Positions 1-11,830 of a stretch of 64,000 nt of DNA are shown here, in pieces. Source of the stretch: Jacaranda mimosifolia (Eukaryota; Streptophyta; Magnoliopsida; Lamiales; Bignoniaceae); the NCBI GenBank assembly GCA_018894105.1, contig CM032128.1, positions 31,395,299 through 31,459,298 on the forward strand. The letters are read 5' to 3'. The translations under genes and the position numbers were made by a program. Position 1 is the stretch's first letter; every line of letters begins with the position of its first letter. The notes beneath the pieces are model-generated. The model was not told the DNA's origin, ran no database searches, and worked only from the letters and a program-made list of their open reading frames with translations.

Positions 1-174
1 AACAAAATTCTTTTTAATATTAGATTAATCCTTATTTTATCTAAATAAACGAGATCATCAACTTCGAGTTAGGTGGACCCTTCAAATTGTAACTTAGATC
101 AATGTAAAAAACCAAATTCCTCTTATGTTATAATAAGATCAAATAATGGTGCAATATGCAATGAGAGTACTTAC

Positions 175-560
175 CCAAAGCCATGTTTCTTGAAGTATGG
201 CACTGTGGAGATTAAGGTGTCATCAACATCAAAGATCCAAGCATCTTTGCCATCTCCTTTCAAAGTGCAGCAGCTGCTGAGATAGAGTTGGCATTCTTCT
301 ACAGCCCTCTGACAATCAGTCTTGTACTGAGTTGAAGTCATGTATTTCCCAATATAGTCAATGCATTCTTGAGGGACAACATCAAAACCCCTAATGTTGT
401 TAACCTCAACATTGATCCTCCAACTCTCACAATAGTTTTTCAAACTAGTACCAGACAGCAAACCCTTCTTCCTATAATTCAGAATGTTCCAATCTGCTGA
501 TCCTAAGCCAATCAATAGCACCAACACTAAACCCACTAGGAATAAGGTGTTTCTTGCCAT
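175..560 (-). CDS. Acid phosphatase / vegetative storage protein-like, first exon (partial)
   Basis: First coding exon of a HAD-superfamily class B acid phosphatase of the plant VSP/APS1 type, a secreted or vacuolar phosphatase or storage protein. The start is the ATG at 558-560; the in-frame GTG just upstream is not needed. Residues 1 to about 22 form a hydrophobic signal peptide. The middle carries the family's YCESWRINVEVNN and VPQECIDYIGKYM-type blocks, and the exon ends in the HAD motif I, WIFDVDDTLIS. The nucleophile Asp is present, unlike in some storage forms that lost it. The exon ends at 175 at a strong donor (GTAAGT, 174-169). The remaining exons (HAD motifs II-IV) lie beyond the left edge, so activity cannot be judged. 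Family assignment is secure; acid phosphatase versus pure storage protein is open. Confidence 0.9.
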
Positions 561-569
561 TTCCACTGC

Positions 570-1570
570 AAAATGGTAAAAGGGAAAAGGGAAAAGTGCA
601 AGAATGTTGAGAAATGGGCAGAGGATTTGGTGGTGGGATTAATTGTTAGTCACATGGGATGTGGGGTATTGTTGTCATGTGTTGTCTTTGAAATTTTCAT
701 ATGGTTTAGGCGTAATTATTGGGAAGGATTATTTCAAATACTATTATTAAATTGATTCTAATGATTGTTTTCAGACTATTATGATGTGTAATTGCAATGG
801 TCAGGCTTAAATGAACCTTGCTTTTGACTAGTGTAAATTGCATAGGATTGAATACAGCTGTGGTACATTAAATTAGGCATAGCTTCTTTTAACTAATAAT
901 TGAAAAGAAAACAAGAGTGATGGTGCAAATATTAGCACTGTTCCACTCATTACCATGTTTTTTTACTATAATACACCCATCTATATAATACTTGCAAAAG
1001 GTTAAAAATTTATTTATTATTTTCAACTACTATAGTGGGTAGTAATTATGGATTTCAATAGTTGTAGTCTTATGAATATCAATTTTCTTTTCACTAATCT
1101 CTAAACTACCCCTGTTTCTGGTCTGAGAGGCTCCATGGCATTTAAATTCCAAATCCAGCAGCATTATCAGTTCTCTTTATGATATTTCTTTTACTTTCTG
1201 TGCTGAAATAGAGAAACAAAAGCATTTAATGTCCCAAAGACAAGGGGTAAAAGGGACACAAAAAGAAAAAGAAAATGAAGCACTTTTTAATCTTCTTGAT
1301 ATTTGCCAGCATCAGTGGCACCTTGACGCTAAGAAATCACATTATTATCCTCCTCGCATGCAGAAATGAAGTTGCTATGTTCCCAGAACAACTTGGAGAA
1401 AAACATGCAAACATATATATCAAGATAGCAATAAACCCATAAAATAGGAATCAACATATTAAAGCCAAGTCCAGAAACAGAGAACATAAAAGTGGGTACT
1501 CTGGAAATGCCTCAAACGGCACCAGATTATTATTCAAATTAGCACCATATGAGAAGTAATATGTATTGCA
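570..1570. other. Intergenic, no feature seen
   Basis: AT-rich DNA upstream of the acid phosphatase-like gene, presumably its promoter region. No coding exon, RNA gene or repeat was recognised. Confidence 0.5.
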
Positions 1571-1576
1571 GAAGAA

Positions 1577-1977
1577 CTAAGATGCTCGGGGAGCCAAGGG
1601 TGAGGGGTTGTCATCTAAGCAACCATTATCAAAGTTCTTGGAGTAGCTCTGTGCATCGTAGTTGTACCGTCTGATGTTGCTTTTCCAGCTTATAAGTTGT
1701 TTCCATTGTGGTCTAAACCTCCAACGCAACAGCCTTGCAGCATATGATCCCTGGCGACAAATTTCAGGCGTTTTTCTCTGGACATTACTTACAAGACTAG
1801 CTGCAGAGCCACTCCGCAAAAGCGCCCTTCCCCGTTTGAATACTTGAATCTTCCTCCAGTTCATAATATTTGATATTTTCATAATTTGGGCTTTTGGGAC
1901 TATTGACTTGGTAATCTAATATACCAGGGGATATGATGCTTACCTGCTAAAAGTGTTGATATTCCATCAGCAGGCAT
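1577..1977 (-). CDS. Small conserved-looking plant protein, about 118 aa
   Basis: Two-exon model. The short first exon (1944-1977) starts at ATG 1975-1977, reads MPADGISTLLA and ends at a GTAAGC donor. The second exon (1577-1899) begins after an AG and continues in matching phase to a TAG stop. The protein is basic and rich in Arg, Ser and Trp, with a region of the type FKRGRALLRSGSAASLV, a C-terminal block SYSKNFDNG and no membrane segment or signal peptide. The C-terminal SYSxNFDDG-like block looks like a small plant-specific family I have seen without a function. The second exon could alone be translated from ATG 1880-1882 (101 aa). Function unknown; the exon-1 assignment rests only on phase and splice signals. 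Confidence 0.55.
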
Positions 1978-2462
1978 CTGAAAAATTTGCATTGTGTTGT
2001 CATTTTCACAATTGCAGGAGGTGGCCAGTGTTCTGATAATCAAGAATCAGTCAACTTTAGCATTGATACCTGTAGGTCCTGATGGTCCCCATCTGGAAAG
2101 AAGAGAATTAATATAGTGAGTCTTAACATTTATTGAATTTTAAGTGGATATCACTACTATTTTCTAGTGGCATGTTGGTATCTGTAGGATTTTTACTTTT
2201 CAAAAGAGAGTTGCCCTTAGAGAGATTGAGGAGTTATCAGAACAGATAAAAGAATTGTACAAGAATTAGGTATCCAAATCTTATGAAAAAGAGAGTCAGA
2301 TAAGAACGTGATAGAAAAGGCTTTATCTTTTCGCCTCTCATTCTTCTTTAACCTTTTTCTTTTTTCATCCTGTTAGCCCGTTATGCTCTTACTTCCAATT
2401 ACAAGCAGTAAACAAACAAGTCACAATCTCAAGATCGTCAACAAAAAGGACAAAGAATCAAT

Positions 2463-2532
2463 GAGTCCTTTGGCCAAGTGGTAAGACTGATGCTTCAAGA
2501 CTATGAGGTGTTGGATACAAATCTCACTAGAA
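2463..2532 (+). repeat. tRNA-like (SINE-type) fragment with pol III boxes
   Basis: The stretch has a good A-box (TGGCCAAGTGG near 2472) and, about 35 bp on, a B-box-like GGATACAAATC. This spacing and wording resemble a decayed tRNA-derived SINE head. No cloverleaf with a proper acceptor stem could be folded by eye, so it is not called a tRNA gene. Sequence around it (1978-3548) holds no other clear feature. Confidence 0.35.
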
Positions 2533-2927
2533 GTACTTGTCTAATTTCATAGTAACGTAGTAGATTTCCGATTACCTTTAATTGGTTATTGTTGATTAGT
2601 ATTCTGTCGCAATATGTATTTGACTAAACAGATTCAAAACCTACTTCCACAGCTGAAGTCAGTAATCTAACCAGCTAAATTAGTTATTCATTCATTGACA
2701 TCCCCAAAAGTCATTTAATTGGAACCACTTGCATCCAGATGATTAGTCACTGTTAGCCTTAAAAGGTTTCAGATCAAATACAGGAAACACAAGAAATAAT
2801 ATTTTTTAAACAAGAAACATAGAACATTAGTGAACCAAATGAATCAGAGAGCCATAGCCACATGCTTTTTATGAATCATTGAGTGTTTTTTTCCCTTCTC
2901 TTTTTCTTTTTCCCTTTTTTCTTTTCT

Positions 2928-3034
2928 TCATCCTTTGTTGTTAGCAGCCAGAAAAAATATGGAGTCATGGATGGTCTTAGAATATTCCTTGAGGAGCTCA
3001 ATTGCATGATAGATACTCAATTCCACAAACCTCT
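2928..3034 (-). other. Possible orphan coding exon
   Basis: After a TTTGTTGCAG acceptor the minus strand reads an amphipathic stretch, SERFVELSIYHAIELLKEY followed by SKTIHDSIFFLAANNKG and a stop. It looks protein-like (helical, good splice acceptor), but no partner exon was found and no family recognised. It may be a gene remnant or chance. Confidence 0.2.
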
Positions 3035-3548
3035 CAGATCCTGCAACAAACACTTCGTTAGACTGGAGCACTACTCCCAAATCACAACTGACAACTGCAT
3101 TAAGGTCGATCAGCATCAAACTCATTATCCCAGATACTACTACCAGCACCACCATCATCTCACTATCGCAATATCCATATCCCCAAATCAAAGCTAATTC
3201 CCTAGATCAAAGTTTACGAAAATTTTTCCACTCTCACAATTCTTTGACGCCCGAAAACTGCAAACATCAGCTTCTGAAAGCACAAATAATCCAAGACTTT
3301 TTTCCCAATCAGTTCTCTAAAAGTTCTATCAAGCACATAAACTCTTTGATATGATCATCTAGCAGAGAGGTCAGATTGATAAGTGAGCAACCATCAGATA
3401 CTAACAAGCACGAGCAGTTTAGTAACAGGACTGTCAATCACAAAAACCTAAGTAGTGAGGTTTGCGAAAAATAAACAAGTTATGACCTTCTCATAAAAAA
3501 GTAAAGAAGTCAACTGTGAGAAGCTTAATATCATGACACCACAGATAT

Positions 3549-3850
3549 GTGGGATCCAGCAAGTGTGGACTGGGTCAACAGGCTTGTAAGCCAACCTAGC
3601 TCACAGCCTAAATCAAATAATGAAATCACGCAATTCAATGGTATTATGAGCTTCCACTCAATAAGAATATCAAGGCAAAAATGCAGAAATGCTAGCAGGT
3701 ATTTGCGGGCCTGTTGACCCAGTCCGCACTTGCTGCATCCCACTGCAGCCTAAATCAAATAATGAAATCACGCAATTCAATGGTATTATGAGCTTCCACT
3801 CAATAAGAATATAAAGGCAAAACTGCAGAAATGCTAGCAGGTATTTGCAG
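3549..3850. repeat. 142-bp tandem duplication overlapped by a 33-bp inverted repeat
   Basis: The block beginning AGCCTAAATCAAATAATG at 3605 recurs at 3747 (offset 142) and matches over about 100 bp. Separately, 3549-3582 is repeated in inverted orientation at 3705-3741 with very few differences. The inverted repeat thus encloses the first copy of the direct repeat. It could be a small foldback element, or the scar of a template-switch duplication. Confidence 0.7.
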
Positions 3851-3859
3851 GTTGGATAC

Positions 3860-4083
3860 CTCTGCAGTACATGCCGGTGCTCCTTTTGGTGCCAGGGCTT
3901 GTGCTAGGGTACTACAACGATGGGCTTGACCTTATAGTGGAGAATGGATTACTCTTCTTGACAATAGCCATGACATGTTGCTGATGCAGGCGTTGTGAAG
4001 TCTGTTGAGCACTCCTTGGTCCTTTTCACCGTATGATGCACACAGGAACATCTTGAATTTGTTCCAAGCCATTCCTGTGAATC
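3860..4083 (-). pseudogene. Decayed duplicate of RPL23 (uL14) exon 2
   Basis: This 224-bp stretch aligns over most of its length with exon 2 of the intact RPL23 gene at 22504-22788, including the ACAATAGCCATGAC, TCTGTTGAG and CTTGTTCC blocks on the plus strand. About 60 bp net is missing, mainly in the part encoding the central strands, and in-frame stops are present. An acceptor-like CTGCACAG at the 5' edge and a donor-like GAG/GTATCC at the 3' edge match the intron borders of the real gene. It is therefore a DNA-level (intron-containing) duplicate, not a retrocopy. The other exons were not found nearby. Confidence 0.8.
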
Positions 4084-4089
4084 CTGTGC

Positions 4090-5389
4090 AGAAAATTGAA
4101 TCACAAAATCACCTTAAATATCAGGTCCGCAAATAAAATTGAAAATATTAAATCAAACAAATTAACAAAAGATAGATAAGAATTTCAAGGATCAGACAAC
4201 CGTACCTCTTTGCCTGCTTTCTTGCCTGTGACCCAAGAAATGAAAATCAAAAGAGAGGGAAAACAAGGATGCAGCAGCATTTCCCGTGATATCAGAAGAT
4301 ACAAGCCCCTCCAATAAGAAACTGCGACTGAAAAATGCATGCATAACTACTCATAATTGGGAACTCAACCTCAGATATTCACAAAAATACAGTAACCAAG
4401 TAGGAAAAATTGGTGTTACGAATGGAAATCTCACCAATCATAGCAAGTGGCTAGCACTATCATGCCAAAGTGGTTGTTCCCAATGCAGAATGAGATCTAC
4501 AGATGAAAGATATATAGACACCAAATTCTCTCAACGAGCTCACCTAGAAGTATGATCAAGAATGGTTATCAGGTTTCCAAGTTTGAGGCTTTGTCTAACA
4601 AATACATTAGAACAATATAGAAAGAATCATGAAAATTAAAATATCTTTTAACATTCCCAAGAAAGGGCAGCGTGACATGACATAATGATTCTATTCATGC
4701 TCAAATTTCCTAAGACTTCTTGAATGTCAAAATACTAATTCCAAAAGACAGTAAAGAAGCAATACCAACATTCTGTTATGCATGCAACCTTCTTTTTCTC
4801 CACAATCCTAATACCCTATGCGGATCAACAAAAGGTTGGCCATAGTAAGTTGTTTGTCAACTAAAACTACTGGTACAACTCAGGATTAACACAAAATATT
4901 TGAAATATGCATAGAGCATTCACCTGAAAAATAAGCCAGTTTCCTATTGAACATATATTCAGTGACGCAATATAATTTCATCAAATTATCTGTTGCATTA
5001 CTCCCTTCATTCAAATTGAATCATGTTTGCTATAATTCAAAGTCAAAATATTTCCTAACCTTTTCGCAAACTTATTACAGTGTTTCTTGGACAATTTTGA
5101 TATTATAGAATTTCTAATCTTTATATTAGCTATTTCATTTAATGCATCATTCAAATGATTTTTAAATTCATTAATAGTTAACTAAATTGTTTACTATTGC
5201 ATTAGATATTCAGATCGATTGGCAGATGGAATCAACAAGACATTCATTTCAGAGAGAGAGAGTATAACAATGTGGAATATGTTAAAGCACAGTAAGAATG
5301 CTGAATTTCTAGATATCAGGAAAAATGAAATTGCTCGTCAGTTAGAGATTGAAAGGAAAAAGTGGACAGAGTGGCATCTGATGATAGAA
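4090..5389. other. Intergenic, no feature seen
   Basis: Lies between the RPL23 pseudogene and the stop codon of the 438-aa gene. AT-rich; no coding exon or repeat was recognised. The part next to 5389 is presumably the 3' UTR of the upstream minus-strand gene. Confidence 0.4.
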
Positions 5390-8300
5390 CTAAAGGGACT
5401 CACACTCCTTATGCTCCACTGCATCAGCCATACAACTGCAGCACCTGCACAAGAATGAAAACCTTAACAATAAAACAAAAGCCAAAAGGATCCAATAAAA
5501 ATAATTAAAGTTCATTAGAAAACCTGAAGAGAAAGTTATAACCACTAACCTGGTTGCCAGAGAATTTCCTCTGAATTGATCCTCTAGTTCACGGAGATAG
5601 GATCTGAACAACTGTGACCTACAGTCAAACAGTACATAGCAGGACTACACTTTCAATTAAGAAGGAAAAACTTCCATACCCTAGGCTTCCATAGAGATAG
5701 AGGTGCCAAAAACAGTAGTGAGACTATGAATTTTGTGAGAAAAAAATTTAGATTAGTAAAATAATTTGAGAATGAAAACGTACCATGAAGGAATTGCAGC
5801 AGCTGCAAGGACTGGAGATAGTTTCCACAGTTGGTTGAGTTGAGTGCTGAGTAACACTTCCAGATGATCAACAATAGTTCTTTCCTAATTCAAACAGATG
5901 ATCCGGAACTCAAAAGATTACTGGAAATATTATGGAGATTATGGTTGCACAGATAGCTGAAATGATATATAGAATGGCAGAGAAGGACAAAAGTAGGAAC
6001 ACCAGCTAAACAACATCTACAGAAATCTATTCCAAGCTATGTGATTCTGGAAAAGCACAGAGCATTGGAGGGAACATCACATAATTTGACTTTAATAAAC
6101 CAGTAATTGCAATTGCTTTCTTGTAGAATTGTCAACTTTGAAGTCTACGTGGCTAAACCATTGAGGTAATAGCCAGAATGAGCATCTCAATGGTGTTCCA
6201 GGTTATGCTATACCTTGGTACATTGAAGTTGATGTATCTGTAACTACATTGACGGGATATCCTTTTAAAAGCAGATAAACCATATGATATTCTTTTTTTC
6301 AAATGAGTGGAAATATAATGAGTAGGAAAAGTAACAGATAACAGTTGCAGGCTCAGTAATCAAAGAATCAGGCAATGGGACACATAACATGATAATCAGA
6401 GTGTCACAGTAAACGGAGGGACTAACACTGAAGATGGGAGCAGAAGATGCTACTGTTCAGTGAGTAGATCCTGCTCACAAACTTATTATTCACCAATTTA
6501 TCTGGATCAAAGGTCTGGAATGATAAAATATACCTTCGAAATCAAGAAGCCCTCTTTTAGGAAAAGGTTTGAAGACTTTCCCCGTGGTAAGTTGAACACG
6601 TCATAATAGAGCCTTGAGATAGTACGGGACTCGTATGAAACTGACATCAGGTGTTCAATTAGATTGCCCCATCTATCTGCAATACATCCTAACAACAAGA
6701 GCTCCTGTGATTAAGAAGAGAGATAAATACATGTTACAATGAAATGAGAAACTTTCTTCAATACACTTCCTATAAAAGTCCAGCCACTGATAGTTGTGAT
6801 GTTCAATATATTAATGTGTTAATAAAGTGATCTCTAGTTAAGTAGACAGCTAATCAGTTGGAACCAATCTGAAAATTCGATTTGAAAAGTGATAAATGCT
6901 CAACTAGCATGCATTACTAAAAATGTTGAATAAATAGAATACATAAAAAAGAGAATGTGATGTTGCAGGCAACATACCAGTAGCTTATTTGCAGGTTATG
7001 GTTATTAAGGAACAGAATACAACAGGTCTTCACAACTCACACAATTAATTTAGTATATTAATTTTGTAAAATAAAATGCTTCTTACAAGATTGAGAACTA
7101 GCACATTTAAGCATAAAGGCAAAGCAAAATATAAATCCATAAAGAGACAATGAAAACTAAAGATAAATTATCCAAGAATAACAATCACCAAATTAGAATT
7201 TTGGTGGCCTTGTCTAGACAAAAATCTGGCTGAAGATAACCATAACCTTAAGGCCATCAGATCTTTCCTCTCTGCAGACCATTATATTAATTCCCACTTG
7301 AAAGGTTTAGAAGGATCTTGAAAACCATAGAGACTCACATCAAACTCCACATTTTGTGTGAACTTGTCATCTTCTACACTTATCAAAGCACAAAGACATT
7401 CCTTTTCTCGAAAAAATTTCCAGAACCAATAAATAAAATGATAATCTGTGTTACAGAAATTGTCCAGATTGAGTGACATCAAGCTCAACATTGTATGTGA
7501 ACTTGTTGCCTTCTCAACTTATTGCAAAGCAAAGACATTTTGTTTCAGGAAAGAATTTCCAGAACCAACAAGTAAAATGATGACCTGTGTCGCTTGACTG
7601 AATTTTTTGCTCAAAACATATTTATTACTTACCTGTCACAATAATCTTGAATCTTAACAATTTTTTTACCAAAAAGGGAAACAGATCTCTGGAAGTTCTT
7701 TTAACAAATACATATTAGTAGTCTCCCAAAAAAGTTCGCTCATAAAATATCAGTGACTAATGGAGCCTACAACCTAAACCTTGGTAGCCCTAAATTCATT
7801 AACTATGTTGAGATACAATGCTTGAACTCATTAACAATACTGCATGTCAGAAAGGCAGACAGGCATGTTCATTTCTCAAAACTGATTTAATTGGCATCAC
7901 CTAAGCACCATCTATGTATGCATAGATCGAATTATTCAGATGGGCATTATACTTGTATTAGAAAATGAGGAAAAGTTTTCCATTTTTGAGGAAAAGTTTA
8001 ACTGGCTTACTATCGTTTCGCACAAATCGTCGCTGTTTGCTGACATATTTAATCGTTCGAATATTTGAGACCACTGGCCTTCAGGTGTAGAAAAAATCAA
8101 ACTGGCACCAGAAACCAGCCTTACAGTTCGCTTGTCAAGCATATATGATAAGCTTCTTGATTTCCAGCAATTCCAGACAATTGATTCAACTGGCAGTTCC
8201 TCTGTGCTTTAGAGCAATAGCAAACAAAAACATTAAAAACTACATTAAAAAAGATAATAATGATCCCCACATTTTAGATTGAAAAGAAGGTATAACTGAC

Positions 8301-10256
8301 CCCCTAAGTAATTGAAAAGAAAATATAAATGGCAATTTATCACAATAACAGATGCCAGCAGCTGATTAGCTTTAACGGTAATTTTCAGTTCTAAAACCTA
8401 AGAAGTGGGCAAGTGGCAGATTTCAAGAGCATTGTGAACCAAAGACCTAGAGAAAGTTCCCCTCATAAATCTGGGTATGCACTTCCAAACATTATGATCC
8501 CAATTTACAAAATCCAATCAAGTCCAACATAAACATGACAACTTAATTTAGCTCACCAGATATTTCCACACTTGATCCTTTTAGAATAATAAAGAAAGCT
8601 CATGAAAGAGAGGATCATTTGAATAAAGCAAGAGTTGCTCCTCAAACCCAAGAAAACATTAGCAGAGAGAAAGCTAGGCAGCTTCTACGAAATGTGATTC
8701 TCAAAAAACTTTTAACTAGATGTTTGCAAGTAGAGGGAAGACAACAGGTCCTGCAATATCTTATCTGCTAGTTCATGGACGCCGAAATTTTCTCAGTGAA
8801 AAATGCCAAGGCATTACTTTTTAGCTTTGGAATGATGTTAAGTACCAAGAACACAGGATACTAGAATGTGTTAAAACTACAAGCATATCAGACAATTAAA
8901 ATATAATTATGCTCTCAAAGCATGTAAGTTTATTGCCTAGAACATGAAAAGAGCTCCATCTTTCTAAATACATTTTCATTTTCACTATGATTGAAAAATA
9001 TTGAATATAAGAACCCAATAAAAGAGAGCATACATATACTGCCAGAGAATAACTAAGAAAAGGCAATATATCATGTGTTGTTGCCAGGTGTACCTAGATA
9101 TGGTTATTCCCTTTCAATTTCCTTATGATAGAAGTGTACCTGCTGCTGATAAACACGAAACAACATGCAACAACCACACATGCATACTTAGAAGTTGAGA
9201 AAGTAGAGCAATTACATTAGACATGCCGAATGATTTATTTTTTCTGATTTTGAGGTATTATCATGCATGCGTTGTCCTAAAGTTTTCCAGAGAGTTTCCA
9301 GACCAGTCTCCACTGCAGCTGAGCATGATACACCCAGTTGCCTTCTTCCAAGTTGCTGAATAACTGACACACTAAAATTGCCATCAACCCAATTGACATT
9401 TTCCTCACTTGCAACAGCATCAGGAGATGAAATCGTGGATTCCTCCATGAAATTTCTGCCCTCACTTATATTCAGACCTTTCGATGGAATTCGCCGTAAT
9501 TTTTCAAGATAGATATTAAGGCAATCATTGTCCATCCTCTGAAGGTTGCTAAAGTCCGTCTCAACAGATGCTGTTATTATAGCTTTTAAATGTGAATCCC
9601 TCAGAGGTAAGGTATGAATTAGATGGGCTAAAAGAAGTTCCCTCGCATTACCAAGAGTACTGCACGACAAATGAGCAAGACCCTGCTTAAAACAAACACC
9701 CAAAAAGGGTAAAAAGAAATGAATACTTAATGAACAAAAAAAATCAAGAAATACCAACTTATAAAGAAATCAAAAACTCCCAACCTGAGGGAAATGAGGA
9801 TTGGATGTCCACTCAAATAAAGCAGCATCAAGCTCCTTAATGGAGTCTTGATAATCATCCGAACTCGTCAAACCCTTAAAGACCTAATTTTCAATCAAGG
9901 AAATATTGATCAAGATAACGTCGAAAAAGAACAAATTTTAAAACTTGTTCATCCAATGGCTTCACTCAGATTTCCAATGATTTTCTTTCCTCCAACATCC
10001 TATTACAACCTTAACTTCCAGATTATTCTCGATGACTTAAAACCATGAAACAATCACGCGAACAGAGAAAAGGGAATCGCGCTCTTACATTCTCGAGAAA
10101 GAGCGCCCATTGGAAGGATTGCTTGATGTTGTGGGAGTCCCAGTGCGCCAGGCGGCCAGTTGACTGATACCCAGAAGCCAAAATCAGCATATCAGTGAAA
10201 CTTTTTATCAATTTCATCAAATCTTCGAGGGATAATTCAGGGTACGACCAACCCAT
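5390..10256 (-). CDS. Unrecognised helical protein, 438 aa, eight exons
   Basis: Exons from the start are 10089-10256, 9785-9874, 9216-9682, 8011-8206, 6534-6704, 5784-5884, 5550-5618 and 5390-5444. Every junction is GT-AG and all phases agree, giving 438 codons and a TAG stop. The protein begins MGWSYPELSLEDLMKLIKSF and is mostly alpha-helical, with Leu-rich blocks such as ARELLLAHLIHTLPLRDS, LDKRTVRLVSGASLIF, ELLLLGCIADRWGNLIEHL and DHLEVLLSTQLNQLWKL. No signal peptide, membrane segment or catalytic motif is visible. It reads like a conserved scaffold or repair-type factor. An NSE5/ASAP1-like subunit of the SMC5/6 complex is one idea to test, but I cannot support it from memory. The gene model is more certain than any function. 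Confidence 0.75.
7330..7600. repeat. Intronic 139-bp imperfect tandem duplication
   Basis: The block starting ACATCAAACTCCACATT at 7337 recurs in diverged form at 7476, including the shared AATTTCCAGAACCAA. It lies in the large intron (6705-8010) of the 438-aa gene. An open minus-strand frame over it (7282-7491) is not an exon of the model. Confidence 0.6.
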
Positions 10257-10259
10257 CTT

Positions 10260-11101
10260 CTGATTCCGGAAATGCTCTAACTAAAACACCGATGCCGCCT
10301 CTTTGACTCTCCTGATCAATTACACCAACCACAAGAGAGAGTTTTGAGATTTCCCGCGCTATGACAACCATTTGGGAAAAGTTACAGTCAGCTCAAGCCC
10401 ATGGCCCAATTACTTTTACTAGGCTGAAGCCCTTGGCCGAATTGATTTTAAGGATTCGTGGACTCATAGCTCAAAGCCTCAACTGAATTTAGATTATTTT
10501 ATGGAGTGAAGTGGTTAATTGGTCAAATAATATCGTTATCATATTTACATAGTGAATGTCGAAATTTAAATTCTAAAAATAACTTGGTGCCAGTGTACTT
10601 GTTAAAAGAAGAGTTTATTTTATGAGAGTTAAATTAGTCACATTGTATATGGTATTATCCGATTGTTTAATTTGATTAAAAGAATTATTTATTGAAAATA
10701 AATGCAACGAATATAGTGCCAATCCTTGCACCACTTCATTTGATTAAAAAAACTTACTTCCATATATAATCACTTTAAGATTTAAATATCAAAAGTTTTA
10801 AGCACTATGTTGTTTACGGACTTTTGCTTGAATAGTCATTCAAAAGTATAAGTTTTATTTTAAATTTGATGTTTGAATTTTTATGTCATGTTCCAAAAAA
10901 AAAAAAAAAAAACAAGAAGAAGAAAAAGAAAGAAAGAAAGAATTTCGAATTCTCATTTCATAAATTACTTATGTAACTTAAGAGCCAAGTTGCTGTTTCT
11001 AAGTAATATTTTAGTAACTAAATAATTTTTTTATTGCATGTGTACATTATTCCATAATACAAATAAATAGAAAATTCTCCACCATATAAAATAATTTCAC
11101 T
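10260..11101. other. Intergenic; promoter side of the 438-aa gene
   Basis: Contains the upstream region of the minus-strand 438-aa gene and a poly-A/GAAA purine tract at about 10896-10940. No coding feature was recognised. A region near 10505-10575 is weakly SINE-like but not convincing. Confidence 0.4.
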
Positions 11102-11110
11102 TATAATAAA
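11102..11110. repeat. Left target-site duplication of MULE-1
   Basis: TATAATAAA directly precedes the GGGGATTTTATT terminus and is repeated exactly at 20938-20946, directly after the other terminus. The match can be extended to 10 bp (TTATAATAAA). Confidence 0.85.
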
Positions 11111-11490
11111 GGGGATTTTATTTATAAATTCCCAAACCCACTTTTCCTTTAGCATTCAATCCCGACCCATGTATTTCTTAGTTTGAACTCCTCACTACAT
11201 GTTTCAATTTTGACTCAACTCCTCACCTACTTAAAATGACTGAAATGTCCTTAGTTCATTTTTTTTTCTCTTTCCTTATTTCCTAAACCCTGCTGACCCA
11301 TTTCTTTCCCTTCTGTTTCCTGTCCATCTTCCCGTGGCGGAAGAAGCTTCCTTCTTTCCCTTATTTTTTTTCATTTTGTTTAACGGCTACAACATACTAG
11401 CAAGAAGCGGGGCTACTTTGTCTCCATTTATCGCCATTTTATTTTGAGGTGGAAGAAGGTAAGAATTCGTGAATTTGAGCGTAATAAGAA

Positions 11491-11830
11491 TGTCTTCGAG
11501 TAACCCAGATGCTAAAACTATGTTATTAGAAAGTTGTGTGCACAATGGGGAACTGTATATTCTGTCAATTTATGAAGGTATGAGTTTGATAGAATTATTA
11601 TTTCAGATTGGGAAAAAATGGCATGGAATTAGTTTTGAGCTCAATAAATTGTAATATTTCGCTCCACATCTAAAAATATATGTCATTTTGGAAACTAATA
11701 ATGATGTTTTGAATATGATTCGATTGCATACTTTGCTTAAAATGGGCATCGTTGATACGATGGTTGTCCAAAAAAATGAATCAAAAAGATATGGAAGGAA
11801 AATAATATGTATTGGAAGTTGTCTTCATAT
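11491..11830 (+). pseudogene. PB1-like N-terminal exon of a MULE transposase, broken
   Basis: Starts MSSSNPDAKTMLLESCVHNG and corresponds along its length to the first transposase exon of MULE-2 (33311-33642), including a tail of the type NDVLNMIRLHTLLKMGIVD. A TAA at 11652-11654 stands where MULE-2 has a Gln codon (CAA to TAA), so the frame is cut after 54 codons and reopens at once. A short basic stretch at about 12309-12370, after an ATTAG acceptor-like site, may be what is left of the transposase C-terminus. Everything between has been deleted. In MULEs this ubiquitin-fold-like segment is the N-terminal part of the transposase. Confidence 0.7.
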
